Source: Chryseobacterium senegalense (GTDB lineage: Bacteria > Bacteroidota > Bacteroidia > Flavobacteriales > Weeksellaceae). Taken from it: 64,000 nt of DNA. Shown here piece after piece: positions 35,406 to 44,618 of the stretch. A program made the translations under genes and the position numbers. The stretch's first letter is position 1. Each line of letters begins with the position of its first letter. The stretch spans positions 1,404,589 through 1,468,588 of the forward strand of contig CYUH01000015.1 of the NCBI GenBank assembly GCA_001403755.1. Reading direction: 5' to 3'. Under the pieces are notes generated by a model. It searched no databases. It was given only the letters and a program-made list of their open reading frames with translations, and had not been told where the DNA came from.

Positions 35406-36455
35406 ATGAACCACAAACAATTAACTTTCGCAAGAGAATTTAGAGGTTACTCGCAAACAGAGTTATCAAGTAAAATTCAAGGTCTTTCTCAATCCAATCT
35501 ATCTAAATTTGAGAAAGGACTAGGCGTTTTATCAGAAGAACTCCAAAAGAAAATAATTGATTTTTTGGATTTTCCTGACGAATTTTTCAATCGTAAAATC
35601 AATTCCACGATTGAAAATGCAAACTATAGAAAAAGAGCAACAGTTAGCAAGGCTAAAATTCTGAAATTTGAAAACAAATGTAAAGTAATTGGTTATGTAG
35701 TTGATGAACTTTCAGAGGCAATTGAATGGCCAGATTTTACGTTATCTCCGTTAAATGTTGATGATGGTTTTTCTCCAGAATATATAGCTAATTATACAAG
35801 AAGAATTTTGAAAGTTGATGCAAATGAACCTATTAAAAATATTTATTCATTATTAGAATCGGTTGGTATTATTCTTTATGAAATCGATGATGATGAAAAA
35901 TTTGACGGAGTTTCATTTATTTCTGATAAGGGATTTCCTATTATTATTGTTAACAAAAATTTTTCTAATGATAGAAAGCGATTTACTATTGCTCACGAAT
36001 TAGGGCATGTTTTAATGCATAATGAGAATAATTTTCCGATTTCGTCATTTAGAGATAAAGAAAAAGAAGCCAATCAATTTGCAAGTGAATTTTTAATGCC
36101 TGAAAAATCAATAAAAAATACATTAAGAAATCTTAGACTTAATGACTTAGGTGAATTAAAAAATTATTGGTTAACTTCAATGTCTTCAATTATAAGAAGA
36201 GCAAAGGATTTAAAATGCCTAGATGAAAATAAGTATAAATATTTTTTAATTGAAATGAGTAGAAATGGTTATACTAAAAAAGAACCAATTGAAGTTTATA
36301 TAGATAAGCCTACTTGTTTAAAAAATGCAATAAATATTTTTAAAAATGATTTGGCTTATTCCTTGGAAGATTTTTCAAATTATACAGCATTACCAAACGA
36401 TATAACAGAAAAGTTATTTAATTCAGATAAAATGGTTAAACTAAGAATAACATAA
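35406..36455 (+). CDS. XRE regulator fused to ImmA/IrrE metallopeptidase
   Basis: The 349-residue protein has an N-terminal XRE HTH (residues 5-60, LTFAREFRGYSQTELSSKIQ). Its ImmA/IrrE peptidase domain contains RFTIAHELGHVLMHNE, with H197-E198-x-x-H201 as the zinc site. Such proteins cleave repressors or antitoxin-like partners and derepress mobile elements or defence genes. It forms a two-gene unit with the 217-residue protein upstream and ends at a strong terminator. Confidence 0.85.
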   Translation: MNHKQLTFAREFRGYSQTELSSKIQGLSQSNLSKFEKGLGVLSEELQKKIIDFLDFPDEFFNRKINSTIENANYRKRATVSKAKILKFENKCKVIGYVVDELSEAIEWPDFTLSPLNVDDGFSPEYIANYTRRILKVDANEPIKNIYSLLESVGIILYEIDDDEKFDGVSFISDKGFPIIIVNKNFSNDRKRFTIAHELGHVLMHNENNFPISSFRDKEKEANQFASEFLMPEKSIKNTLRNLRLNDLGELKNYWLTSMSSIIRRAKDLKCLDENKYKYFLIEMSRNGYTKKEPIEVYIDKPTCLKNAINIFKNDLAYSLEDFSNYTALPNDITEKLFNSDKMVKLRIT

Positions 36456-36460
36456 AATTG

Positions 36461-36487
36461 AAATCCCTTAATTGAGGGATTTTTTTT
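36461..36487 (+). terminator. Rho-independent terminator
   Basis: The stem AAATCCCTTA/TTGAGGGATTT is followed by a T run, 6 bp after the XRE-ImmA stop codon. Confidence 0.82.
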
Positions 36488-36523
36488 AGAATTCTGACTA
36501 ACGTTAAACTTTACTATTGATAA

Positions 36524-37881
36524 TCAATTTGTTTTGAATTCAATATCCTTATTAGTCAGTCCAAATTTAGTGATTTGTTTTTGTATTCTTTTGGCTGCTG
36601 CTATTTTTCTTTTCTCGTCCAGAAAAAGGTATTGTGAAGGCGGATTGTAACCTTGCCCCTTAACGAGCATATTCCATATAATGACGGCGAGCTTTCGGGC
36701 GAGTGCAGAAACAGCAGTTGCCCTTCCTTTTTTGTAGCTTAATCTTTTGAAGAACTCAGCGAGCCATCCCTCCTTTAGGTTGCCCATGGCATTGGCCGTG
36801 TTTCTGAATGCTATTTTCAGCCGCGAACTTCCCTTCGGAATGTGGTTGGATAATACTTTGCCACCACTTATTTTGTTGTTGGGGGCGAGCCTGAGCCATG
36901 CAGTGAATTGTTTTGCAGTGGGAAATTTTCTAATCCCATCTAATCCGACTTCTGCGATGAGAGCCATAATCAATCCCTCACTTACCCCCTCAATCGCCAT
37001 CAAGTCTATCCCTTCAAAATATTGGTAAGCAATTAAATTCATGTCGGTTTGGCTTACTGCGTTTTTATTTTTACGCTTGTGCTTTTTTTTTCAATGGTAT
37101 GCTGTTTCTTATGGCCGTCCTTTTCGATGAATTCCTTCAGGAGCCGGTCGATCTGCAAATCCGTATCCATGATTTGTTGCTGGAGGTGTTTGTAGGAATC
37201 CCACTCTTGCTGCAAGGCAAAGAGATAATCTTTGCGCCCATTGAATTGCAGAGCTTTTGCGATTTCCTCCTCTGATTTTCGGCAATTGTAATGACGGAGT
37301 TTTGCCAATTCCTCTCCCCTGTACTCTCCGTTTAGAAAAGCTTCAATAATGCAAGATCCTGTAAGACCGACTATATCCCTTACCACAACCTCAAGCCTCA
37401 TATTCATCAGTCGCAGATATTTTTGCATTCTCCTGGTGCATGATGCAGATTGCTTGAGCAGGTTTTGACGGTGTCTGGAATAGGTTCGTACGGTGTCCGT
37501 GTCCGAATCGGGTAAAAAGCTGGCACTCAAAAGCCCCAGAGAATGAAGTTTTTGAATCCATTGGCAATCTTTAATGTCTGTCTTTTTTCCTTTGATATTT
37601 TTGGTTTGTCTGCCATTAACCAAAATCACATCAAAACCTTGTCCCACCAAAGTTGAGAACAGATTTTGCCAATAAGTTCCGGTGGATTCCATGGCGATCG
37701 AGGTAACGCCATTCGAGTGTAACCAGTGGCACATTTCCAACTGGTCTTGGCTGTACACGCCAAATTCTTTTACATCCTCTGCATTTTGCCCTACTGCTAC
37801 CCAATGGCTACGGCTTCCAATGTCTATTCCCGCAGCATTGGAATTTACCACTTCGAGTGAAATCTGCTTCTTAGTTTCCAT
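36524..37881 (-). pseudogene. IS110 transposase, frameshifted
   Basis: The N-terminal part (37054-37881) has the DEDD RuvC-like domain: AAGIDIGSRSHWVAVG, MESTGTYW, KTDIKDCQWIQ. The C-terminal part (36524-37042) has the transposase_20 domain with MAIEGVSEGLIMALIAEVGL and the serine-nucleophile region NKISGGKVLS. The parts are in different frames. The break lies in a nine-A run after TIE, where the alternative frame reads KKKHKRKNKNAVSQTDMNLI and restores continuity. It is either a slippage mutation or a sequencing indel; programmed slippage is possible but not usual for the family. Confidence 0.8.
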
Positions 37882-38110
37882 GTCTCAATTTTTTCAATTA
37901 AACCAATAAAAAGCTCCAAGGACTGCACTTTGCTAAATTTGAAATTATTCTGATCGGGATATCTGCTTATCGCAGACTCGCCATTAAAAACTAACGCCGT
38001 CTGAAGTATTACTACCAAAGACTTTTGTGCAATCTTACCTGAATTGCAGACGGGTTTTTAAACACCATTGCTTAAACCGGTCTTTTCAAGGAGCGATTAC
38101 TAAGATAAGA
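37882..38110 (-). ncRNA. Candidate IS110 bridge-RNA region
   Basis: This non-coding stretch ahead of the transposase start has GC-richer hairpin-forming pieces (for example CGTCTGAAG...CTTACCTGAATTGCAGACG). IS110-group elements are known to encode a bridge RNA in this position that pairs with donor and target DNA. The RNA itself is inferred from location and length only. Confidence 0.35.
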
Positions 38111-38196
38111 ATAAAGAATTTAAGATAGTAATATGAAGTACGGACTTTATCTCGTTAGCGGCTAAAAACAACTTCGTTTTCGAGTAGGGGAATTAC

Positions 38197-38327
38197 AGCT
38201 AACGGTTGGGTATTTATGTTGGCGGGACTTATTATAATTGGTTTTTGTAAATATAACAAAAAGAACATTTAGCGAAAATCATCATTATGTAAACTTCAAC
38301 CCCGCTAATAGAAATACACTGTTGAAC
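38197..38327. repeat. attC-like site (AGCTAAC...GTTGAAC)
   Basis: The preceding bases GAATTACAGCTAA are nearly complementary to the XRE-ImmA cassette start TTAGTTGTAGTTC at 34511. The inner arms (TTGGGTATTTATGTTGGCGGG and CCCGCTAATAGAAATACA) pair imperfectly. Confidence 0.62.
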
Positions 38328-38958
38328 TAAACCTCCGGTAGCTTTTCCCATTCGCCGTTTTAGTAACTTTGTTTTTATTAACCTTTTAAAAACTCATGAA
38401 ATGGCTACAAAAAAAAATCTCCGGAGGATTTAAGGATCAACAAATTCCTGAATCGTGCCTCGAGCGAAGTTAATGGTTTTGCCGAACTTCTGCAACGCTT
38501 CGAAAGAAATATTTCCATCCTGGGCAGAAGCAAGCGTACCTTCGACAATTATTCCCGTCACGTTGCAGCCTTAGCGCTTCATTTCGGTAAAGTCCCTACC
38601 GAATTAGACCCGGAAGACATCAAAGATTACCTTTTTGAACTTCAAAAGCGATCAAAAACCCCTTCTCAGTCGTACTTTAAACATACCGTTTACGGACTGC
38701 GGTTTTTGCTGAAAACCGAAGGTTTGCCTTACAGCTACCTCCATCTTCCCGCGATTCCAAAAGTGAAAAAACTTCCCACTATTTTAAGCCGTGAAGAAAT
38801 CTGGCGAATGCTTCAGTCCTTCTAAAAAACTGCTCTAATATCCTAAATTCTAGAAACGATAACTCCATAAGATTACCAAGTGGGGAGGAAAAGCCACCGG
38901 AGGTTCCGTTCAACAGGCTTTCATTTCTTGTCTTGCAGACAAAACGAAAGCTTAGTTA
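38322..38958 (+). mobile_element. Decayed recombinase/IS91 element, copy 6 (short form)
   Basis: The 637-bp copy has the deletion after GAATGCTTCAG seen in copies 4 and 9. The recombinase N-terminal frame is broken at the A-rich start. The element ends GCTTAGTTA. Confidence 0.72.
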
Positions 38959-38972
38959 TTAGCAGAAGTTTT

Positions 38973-39806
38973 CTATTTTTTCTGATTAAATAGCCAACTT
39001 GGTATTTCTTCACTTAGCAGCAAAGGAATTGTAATATTATGATGATTTAAGTTGGAATATGTTTTGAAAAATAATTTTTTATTTCCTTTAAGTCTAGAAT
39101 ATAGTATTTCACTTCCTTCGTAAGGATTGTCTATATCATTTTCTCCGTGAATTAAAAGAATGCTCTTTTTCTTCCAAAATTTTATATTCGAGAAATCTGG
39201 AACTGCAGAAACAGAAACTATTGCTGCAAATTTTTTAGGTGACAAATTTATTAAGTTTTGTGCTGTAGATGCTCCCATTGAATAACCCACTAAATAAATT
39301 CTTGATTTGTCAACTTTGTAGTTGCTTTCTATTTCTTCTAGTAAATCTAAAACTAATTTAACATCAGTAGACGGTTTAGAAATCAAAATTCCTGTTTCGT
39401 CTTTTAAATAAATTGAAGAGCGACTATTAAATTGAGGAACAATAACAATTGAATTGTATTTATCATAAATTTCAGGTCTAATCCAAATTTTGGATAAATG
39501 TTCTAATTGCTTTTCATTATCATTTCCAATTCGAGAAGAATTATGTAGGGCAATAATAACTGGATATTTCCTGTGATTATTAAAATTTTGGGGTAGCAAT
39601 AATCTATATGGTAATTCATTATTTGACTTTTTAAAAGTATGTTTTTCAAACATTGAATTTGGTAATTGATTAATTTGATTTCTAGTTTTCGTAAAAGTCA
39701 AACTATCTATTTCTGTTTTGTCAAAAAAATGATTTTGAGAGAAGGCTGAAACGTTAATAATCAGAATTAAAATTAATGTAAAAACTCTAGTGTTAAAATT
39801 TTGCAT
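38973..39806 (-). CDS. Secreted alpha/beta hydrolase (esterase/depolymerase-like)
   Basis: The 277-residue protein has a signal peptide (LILILIINVSAFSQ). The esterase layout shows PYRLLLPQNFNNHRKYPVII, the nucleophile elbow YLVGYSMGASTAQ, IHGENDIDNPYEGS for the acid and NLNHHN for His. It resembles phospholipase/carboxylesterase or PHB-depolymerase-like proteins. The start lies 26 bp from the attI-like edge, and the stop is 14 bp from the other edge. This is the clearest example of the cassette geometry, with matching ends TTAGCAGAA/TTCTGCTAA. Confidence 0.8.
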   Translation of the reverse strand: MQNFNTRVFTLILILIINVSAFSQNHFFDKTEIDSLTFTKTRNQINQLPNSMFEKHTFKKSNNELPYRLLLPQNFNNHRKYPVIIALHNSSRIGNDNEKQLEHLSKIWIRPEIYDKYNSIVIVPQFNSRSSIYLKDETGILISKPSTDVKLVLDLLEEIESNYKVDKSRIYLVGYSMGASTAQNLINLSPKKFAAIVSVSAVPDFSNIKFWKKKSILLIHGENDIDNPYEGSEILYSRLKGNKKLFFKTYSNLNHHNITIPLLLSEEIPSWLFNQKK

Positions 39807-39828
39807 AGTGTTGGTGAAAAATTTCTGC

Positions 39829-39925
39829 TAACTTGTTTATATGTCTTACTTCGTCAGACAAATACAACGTATTTGGTAGGTATATGTCTGATTTCCGTGA
39901 GACTTATTTCTAATCACTAAGATAT
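39829..39925. repeat. attI-like 97-bp segment, internal copy
   Basis: The segment from TAACTTGTTTATATG to CTAAGATAT differs from 50374-50470 at about three positions. Both copies border the start side of a cassette and diverge at the GTTA core. It contains a short palindrome TATATGTCTTAC/CAGACAAATA. Here it is followed by unrelated sequence and then a truncated decayed element rather than by recombinase sequence. Confidence 0.6.
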
Positions 39926-40019
39926 GTTTTTTCCGACTATTATTTCCCGCAATTGTAATTAATATTTTTCTGGAGAGGTATATTTTTAATAACTCAGTCC
40001 TTAGAATACTTATAAGGCA

Positions 40020-40183
40020 AACGCCACAAAAAAAAGCAGTCCTTCCGAAAAAACTGCTTTGCACCTCTAAATTCTAAAAACGACATCCCCATAAGAGGAC
40101 CATCATACTGCTGAAAAGCCACCGGAGCTTCCGTTCAACGGGCTTTCATCTTCTGTCCTGCGGACAAAACGAAAGCTTAGTTA
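40020..40183 (+). mobile_element. Decayed recombinase/IS91 element, copy 7 (right end only)
   Basis: Only the last 164 bp remain: ACGCCACAAAAAAAAGCAGT with the terminator-like hairpin, the AAAAGC...CCGGAG inverted end and the constant terminal hairpin ending GCTTAGTTA. The recombinase part is gone. Confidence 0.75.
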
Positions 40184-40195
40184 TTATCTGTAGTC

Positions 40196-42112
40196 CTATT
40201 TCTTTGCAATATACTTTTGATTTGGATGATTATCTGGATACAATTTTGTTAGTTTTTCATTTGATATCATTTTAGGTAATATATCATTTTTTAGATATTT
40301 TTCTGTTTTACCTATTTCAGAAGCAATTTGGGCTGCAGATTTATAATCTAATAGACAAACTCCTATTATTTCTTGCTCAAGTATTTCATATTTTACTCGA
40401 GTTTGTTTTTTATTACTATCCATACTATTGCTCAAACTGTCCAGATTAGTTTTGAAACTATCCAGATTAGCTTTAGCACTATCCAGATTATTATCAATAG
40501 ATTCTGTAGTCACAACATTATCAGAACTGTCCAGATTAGCTTTGGAACTATCCAGATTAGCTTTGGAACTATCCAGATTATCACTATAATTTAAATGATA
40601 AGTAGTCCATCTACTCTTATTTTCTGAAACCAAATATCCGTTTTTACATAAATCTTGAAGCATTTTTGTAATATCTGTTTTGTGTTTGTCAACTAAATAC
40701 TGTAGTCTAATATTAGTAATATCTCCTTCGATATGACATACAGCAAGAGCAGTAAGTTCATCTTTTCCTAATGTTTCAACGTTAGTACCAAACATATGTT
40801 TTAAGTCGCTGAGAGTTTCATCAGGAATGATGCTGAACATGGGCATTTCAAGAATTATTCTATCTGGTTCATTTTCAGTAATGACATAAGGTCTTCTCCA
40901 GTGTGAAGAACTCCAACCTGAAAGGATTTTATTAACACCACTTCCCGCTTTTTCAGCTGTCCCCATCATCAAAAACATTTTTTGAAGATTTGTATTTCTA
41001 CATTGGCTAATTCCTCCTTTGTAAAATTGAGTAAGAGTAACTAATAAAGTTCCAGGATTAGTAAATGTAAAAGAATTAGGAGAACTTTTTATTATAATAC
41101 TACCTGGAGCACTATAATCAGTATGAATAAGAGCATTGACAAACGCTTCTCTAAGAGCAGTATGAGCAGGAGTATCTTCTAATCTTTGGCCTTTATTCAG
41201 CTGAAAAGGTTTTGGTAATCTAGAAGAAAGTTTTGGGTAAACTAGTTTATAAAATTGGAATAAATTACTTTCCCAAGTTCCATCTGGATAAACTCTATCA
41301 GTCCATCTAGTATCTTCATTTTCGGATAGAATTTCTCTATATTCTGGGAAAAATTTTGGACAACATTCCTCATCAACTATACTCACATATTTTCCAAACA
41401 TTAACATTCCTGCTAGAGTGAAACCTTGTTTTTGAGATTTTCTGTCCTTCCTATATCCACCAATATTTTCTAAAAAATTTATGTCGTCTAATGTAATCCA
41501 AGGATGTGAAGGTCTAAGTGTAGCAAAAATTTGTCGATATTGTTTTAGAGAATTTAAATCTAAATCGTCAATAGAATATCCTTCTAAAATTCTGCTGTCA
41601 GGACTAAATGAAAGATCAGCATCTGCGAGCATTCTACGAACTTCCTCGTCTTTGCACAGATAATCTCCTTCATAATTTCTTTTGTATGTGTTACCAAAAG
41701 GATTTGGTGAAAGATGAATTGGTTTTTGTTTTGTTTCTGCTGGTGGAATATTAAAGCAAAGTACTATATTTCCATCCAATTCATATTCACAAACATCGTT
41801 ATTTTTGAGAATATTCAAAGAAACATTTTGAGGATTATTTACGCTATTCCAAAAATCTTTTTGATATTTTACAAGCTGTTCTTTTGTTAAGCCATCATAA
41901 TAAAATTTCCCATTCTTTTCTCTAACACCTAAAACAATAATTCCGCCATTAGTGTTCGCAAAAGAAGAATAAGTTTTCCAAAAATCTTTAGGAAACCCTC
42001 CTGCGGCGGATTTAAATTCGACTTCATCAGACTCTGTGTCTGGAAATAAATCAGACTGAATTAAATATAATGATTCATTGAAGATATCGAAAAGTTCTAA
42101 CTGTTTAGCCAT
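40196..42112 (-). CDS. AlbA_2/Schlafen-like ATP-binding regulator with repeat linker
   Basis: The 638-residue protein has an N-terminal AlbA_2 domain (ESDEVEFKSAAGGFPKDFWK, FANTNGGIIVLGVREKNGKF) and a central HATPase_c_4 region (HTALREAFVNALIHTDY, FTFTNPGTLL, GTAEKAGSGVNKI). A winged-helix segment is followed by a low-complexity linker of NLDSSKA-type repeats (about residues 515-575) and a final HTH (AAQIASEIGKTEKYLKNDIL). This is the layout of Bacteroidota ATP-dependent transcription regulators related to defence-associated Schlafen proteins. The stop is 12 bp from the cassette edge. Confidence 0.82.
   Translation of the reverse strand: MAKQLELFDIFNESLYLIQSDLFPDTESDEVEFKSAAGGFPKDFWKTYSSFANTNGGIIVLGVREKNGKFYYDGLTKEQLVKYQKDFWNSVNNPQNVSLNILKNNDVCEYELDGNIVLCFNIPPAETKQKPIHLSPNPFGNTYKRNYEGDYLCKDEEVRRMLADADLSFSPDSRILEGYSIDDLDLNSLKQYRQIFATLRPSHPWITLDDINFLENIGGYRKDRKSQKQGFTLAGMLMFGKYVSIVDEECCPKFFPEYREILSENEDTRWTDRVYPDGTWESNLFQFYKLVYPKLSSRLPKPFQLNKGQRLEDTPAHTALREAFVNALIHTDYSAPGSIIIKSSPNSFTFTNPGTLLVTLTQFYKGGISQCRNTNLQKMFLMMGTAEKAGSGVNKILSGWSSSHWRRPYVITENEPDRIILEMPMFSIIPDETLSDLKHMFGTNVETLGKDELTALAVCHIEGDITNIRLQYLVDKHKTDITKMLQDLCKNGYLVSENKSRWTTYHLNYSDNLDSSKANLDSSKANLDSSDNVVTTESIDNNLDSAKANLDSFKTNLDSLSNSMDSNKKQTRVKYEILEQEIIGVCLLDYKSAAQIASEIGKTEKYLKNDILPKMISNEKLTKLYPDNHPNQKYIAKK
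40436..40580 (-). repeat. Tandem 21-bp coding repeat (NLDSSKA)
   Basis: On the minus strand AATCTGGATAGTTCCAAAGC-type units of 21 bp recur at least six times with substitutions. They encode NLDSSKA, NLDSAKA, NLDSFKT and similar heptads in the linker of the AlbA_2 protein. Copy number is likely to vary between strains. Confidence 0.7.
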
Positions 42113-42229
42113 AATTAAATCTCACTCATAAAACCTCAAATTTATGAAATTATTATTGATTTATGAATGTGTGTTCGGTGATGTATTATCCTGAAATAGT
42201 TGACACATTTTTTCAGTTTTTTTGTGGTT

Positions 42230-43033
42230 CTAAATTAGGATTTTTTTTCGTTTGTAGGATTTATATTTTACATTTTCTTTGAGGTGCACTTTTGCAGGGG
42301 TTTGAAAATTGAGTGAAAAATGCAATCGATGGTTGTTGTAGAGGTTTACAGCTTGCTGGGTCATTTTCTGAGCAGTTTTCAAATCGGGTAGGGTTTCTTT
42401 TAATCCGTATTCGTACTTTAGAGTTCTGTTCATCCGCTCTGCAACAGCATTTTCATAAGGATCAGAGTTTTGAGTATTGCTTAAAATAATATCATTTTTT
42501 AGTGTATATCGTTCAAATTCTGGGCTGCAATACTGGATTCCTCTGTCAGAATGATGAATGATTTTTCTATCAGGGAAAGATCTTTCTTTTAAAGCCATTT
42601 TAAGAGCATTTACAACGAGTTCCGTTCTCATATGGTTGTCAATATTAAAACCCACAATTTTCTTTGAATAAGCGTCTGTAACGAGCGCTAAATAAGCATA
42701 ATCATTTTGAAGCTTCACGTACGTGATATCACTCACCCAAACTTGTTCGGATTGTTTAATTTCAAGGTCCAATATTCGGTTGGGATTCTTGAAAAACCTA
42801 TGCTTAGAGTTGGTTGTTGTGATAAAATTCTTAGATTTTTTCACTAGCATTCCGTTCCATTTTAACAGCTTAAAGAAGCGATCTCTCCCCATTTTTATTC
42901 CTTGCTGATGAAAGAAAAAAGAAAGCTCTTTAAAGACTTTTAAGGTTCCATATTGGGGCTGAAGTTTGCGTATTTTGCGAACTTCGGAGAGAATTAATTC
43001 ATACTGATGAGACTGTGTTTCCAGATGCTTCAT
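42230..43033 (-). CDS. IS3 transposase OrfB, second copy
   Basis: It is identical to the first copy except near the C-terminus (KRKKILI against KRKKMLI). All three DDE residues are intact. The -1 frame overlap with OrfA is preserved. Confidence 0.88.
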   Translation of the reverse strand: MKHLETQSHQYELILSEVRKIRKLQPQYGTLKVFKELSFFFHQQGIKMGRDRFFKLLKWNGMLVKKSKNFITTTNSKHRFFKNPNRILDLEIKQSEQVWVSDITYVKLQNDYAYLALVTDAYSKKIVGFNIDNHMRTELVVNALKMALKERSFPDRKIIHHSDRGIQYCSPEFERYTLKNDIILSNTQNSDPYENAVAERMNRTLKYEYGLKETLPDLKTAQKMTQQAVNLYNNHRLHFSLNFQTPAKVHLKENVKYKSYKRKKILI

Positions 43034-43074
43034 CCGCTTATAATAGCCTTGTCGTGATATCCCAAAGACATCGG

Positions 43075-43467
43075 CTAGCCACCGTTTTTTAAACGGTTTT
43101 TCTTCTTTTTCTCGAGTTCTTTTATCAAGTCTTTGGGTAAATGCTTTTTTGAGAGTTCCTTGCCTACGATTTCCTCAAAATCAAGGATAAGATCCTGCTG
43201 GAAGTCTTTCACAAACTCCAGTTCCTGGATTTTCTCTTTAAGTTTTTTAATTTCTTGATCTTTACTCATGCCAATAGATTTTTGATTAAAGGTAGCTAAT
43301 TTTTTAACCCAATAATCAATTGTTGATCTGGATATTCCATACGTTTTAGCAGCATGATTGATAGAAATCTGTCCGTTGGTTACCTTTTGAACAATTTGAA
43401 GTTTAATCTGAAAAGGTAATTTTTGATAGGTATATTTTGGACACCTAATGAATTTTTGTTGTTCCAT
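43075..43467 (-). CDS. IS3 transposase OrfA, second copy
   Basis: The 130-residue sequence is identical to the first copy. It carries the HTH and coiled coil and ends at RLKNGG in the frameshift overlap. Confidence 0.87.
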   Translation of the reverse strand: MEQQKFIRCPKYTYQKLPFQIKLQIVQKVTNGQISINHAAKTYGISRSTIDYWVKKLATFNQKSIGMSKDQEIKKLKEKIQELEFVKDFQQDLILDFEEIVGKELSKKHLPKDLIKELEKKKKNRLKNGG

Positions 43468-43532
43468 AGTTTGACAATATTTAATGAATTTTTTGTCAAC
43501 CTATTTCAGGAATATGCATGAAAAAGGATGAC

Positions 43533-43665
43533 AGATAACGGGTTGGGTATTGGCGAAGAAGGGGCATTTGAAAAACGTCAGCTTGGTTAATGCACCAAAG
43601 ACCAATAGAATTACAAATGTTGAGGCTTACACTTCTGCCCCCTTTTTGCCAATACCTTGTTGAAC
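43533..43665. repeat. attC-like site (AGATAAC...GTTGAAC)
   Basis: The arms GGTTGGGTATTGGCGAAGAAGG and CCCCCTTTTTGCCAATACC pair imperfectly. The site borders the AlbA_2 cassette on its start side. Confidence 0.68.
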
Positions 43666-44602
43666 TAAACCTCCGGTAGCTTTTCCCATTCGCCGTTTTA
43701 GTAACTTTGTTTTTATTAACCCTTAAAAAACATATAAAATGGCTACATAAAAATCTCCGGAGGATTTAAGGACCAACAAATTCCTGAACCGTGCCTCGAG
43801 CGAAGTTAATGGTTTTGCCGAACTTCTGCAACGCTTCGAAAGAAATATTTCCATCCTGGGCAGAAGCAAGCGTACCTTCGACAATTATTCCAGGCACGTT
43901 GCCGCTGTAGCGCTGCATTTTAAAACTTTGCCTACTGAACTGGATCCTGAGCAGGTTAAAGATTATCTCTACGAACTTCAAAAGCGATCAAAAACCCCTT
44001 CTCAGTCGTACTTTAAACATACCGTTTACGGACTGCGGTTTTTGCTGAAAACCGAAGGCTTGCCTTACAGCTACCTCCATCTTCCCCCGATTCCAAAAGT
44101 CAAAAAACTTCCCATTATTTTAAGCCGTGAAGAAATCTGGCGATTGCTTCAAAGTGCCGAACTCCTGAAACACAGACTGCTCATCGGCCTGATCTACGGT
44201 TGCGGACTGCGCTGTATGGAAGTAAGAAATATCAAGCTTCACACCCAAAACGCTGCTCAATAAATGCCGGTGCTGCAAGGAGGGAAACCTGGTGACCATT
44301 GCCATTTTCGGGCAGCGCGGTCCGCCGCAGGACTTTCTTTTCGTCACCCAACCTTTGTCTGCGGAATAACCTTTGCGGGTAAGGGAACCTATGTTCTGAA
44401 GCGAGGAAAAACCGCTGAAATCCACCAATAAAGGCTACCCAACGCCACAAAAAAAGCAGTCCTTCTGAAAAACTGCTTTACACCTCTAAATTCTAAAAAC
44501 GACATCCCCATAAGAGGACCATCATACTGCTGAAAAGCCACCGGAGCTTCCGTTCAACGGGCTTTCATCTTCTGTCCTGCGGACAAGACGAAAGCTTAGT
44601 TA
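43660..44602 (+). mobile_element. Decayed recombinase/IS91 element, copy 8 (long, mosaic)
   Basis: The 943-bp copy carries a block around 43890-43975 (GCCGCTGTAGCGCTGCATTT, then PTELDPEQVKDYLYEL) that differs from all other copies while both flanks match. That mosaic pattern points to recombination with a diverged relative. The recombinase frame from 43928 stops at KLHTQNAAQ exactly as in copy 1. Confidence 0.72.
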
Positions 44603-44618
44603 TTGTATGCAACCTTTT

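Larger units (their letters stand above)
36523..38110 (-). mobile_element. IS110-family element inserted in an attC-like site
   Basis: Boundaries are approximate because IS110 elements lack clear inverted repeats. The element contains a two-part transposase and a roughly 230-bp non-coding stretch ahead of the transposase start. It lies between the arms of an attC-like palindrome, a target preference known for some IS110/IS1111 members in integrons. Confidence 0.65.
36496..38160. repeat. attC-like site of the 97-bp family, split by IS110
   Basis: The left half (GACTAAC, then GATAATCAA at 36519-36527) and right half (ending GTTAGCG at 38154-38160, then GCTAAAAACAAC) are the two sides of the site seen whole at 22941 and 46570. 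About 1.6 kb of IS110 lies between them. The arms are more diverged than in the intact copies. Confidence 0.6.
42182..43518 (-). mobile_element. IS3-family insertion sequence, copy 2
   Basis: The 1337-bp element is nearly identical to 32089-33425, with a TGA direct repeat at its edges. It inserted near the 5' end of the AlbA_2 cassette, whose pairing ends (TTATCTGT at 40184, ACAGATAA before 43539) still flank it. Confidence 0.85.

Noticed and set aside
40373..40594. Plus-strand frame with repeated QISFETIQIS
   Set aside because: It is the antisense reading of the NLDSSKA coding repeats.
43928..44263. Functional recombinase in fossil copy 8
   Set aside because: The frame lacks the second Arg, both His and the Tyr nucleophile and starts inside the SAM-like domain.
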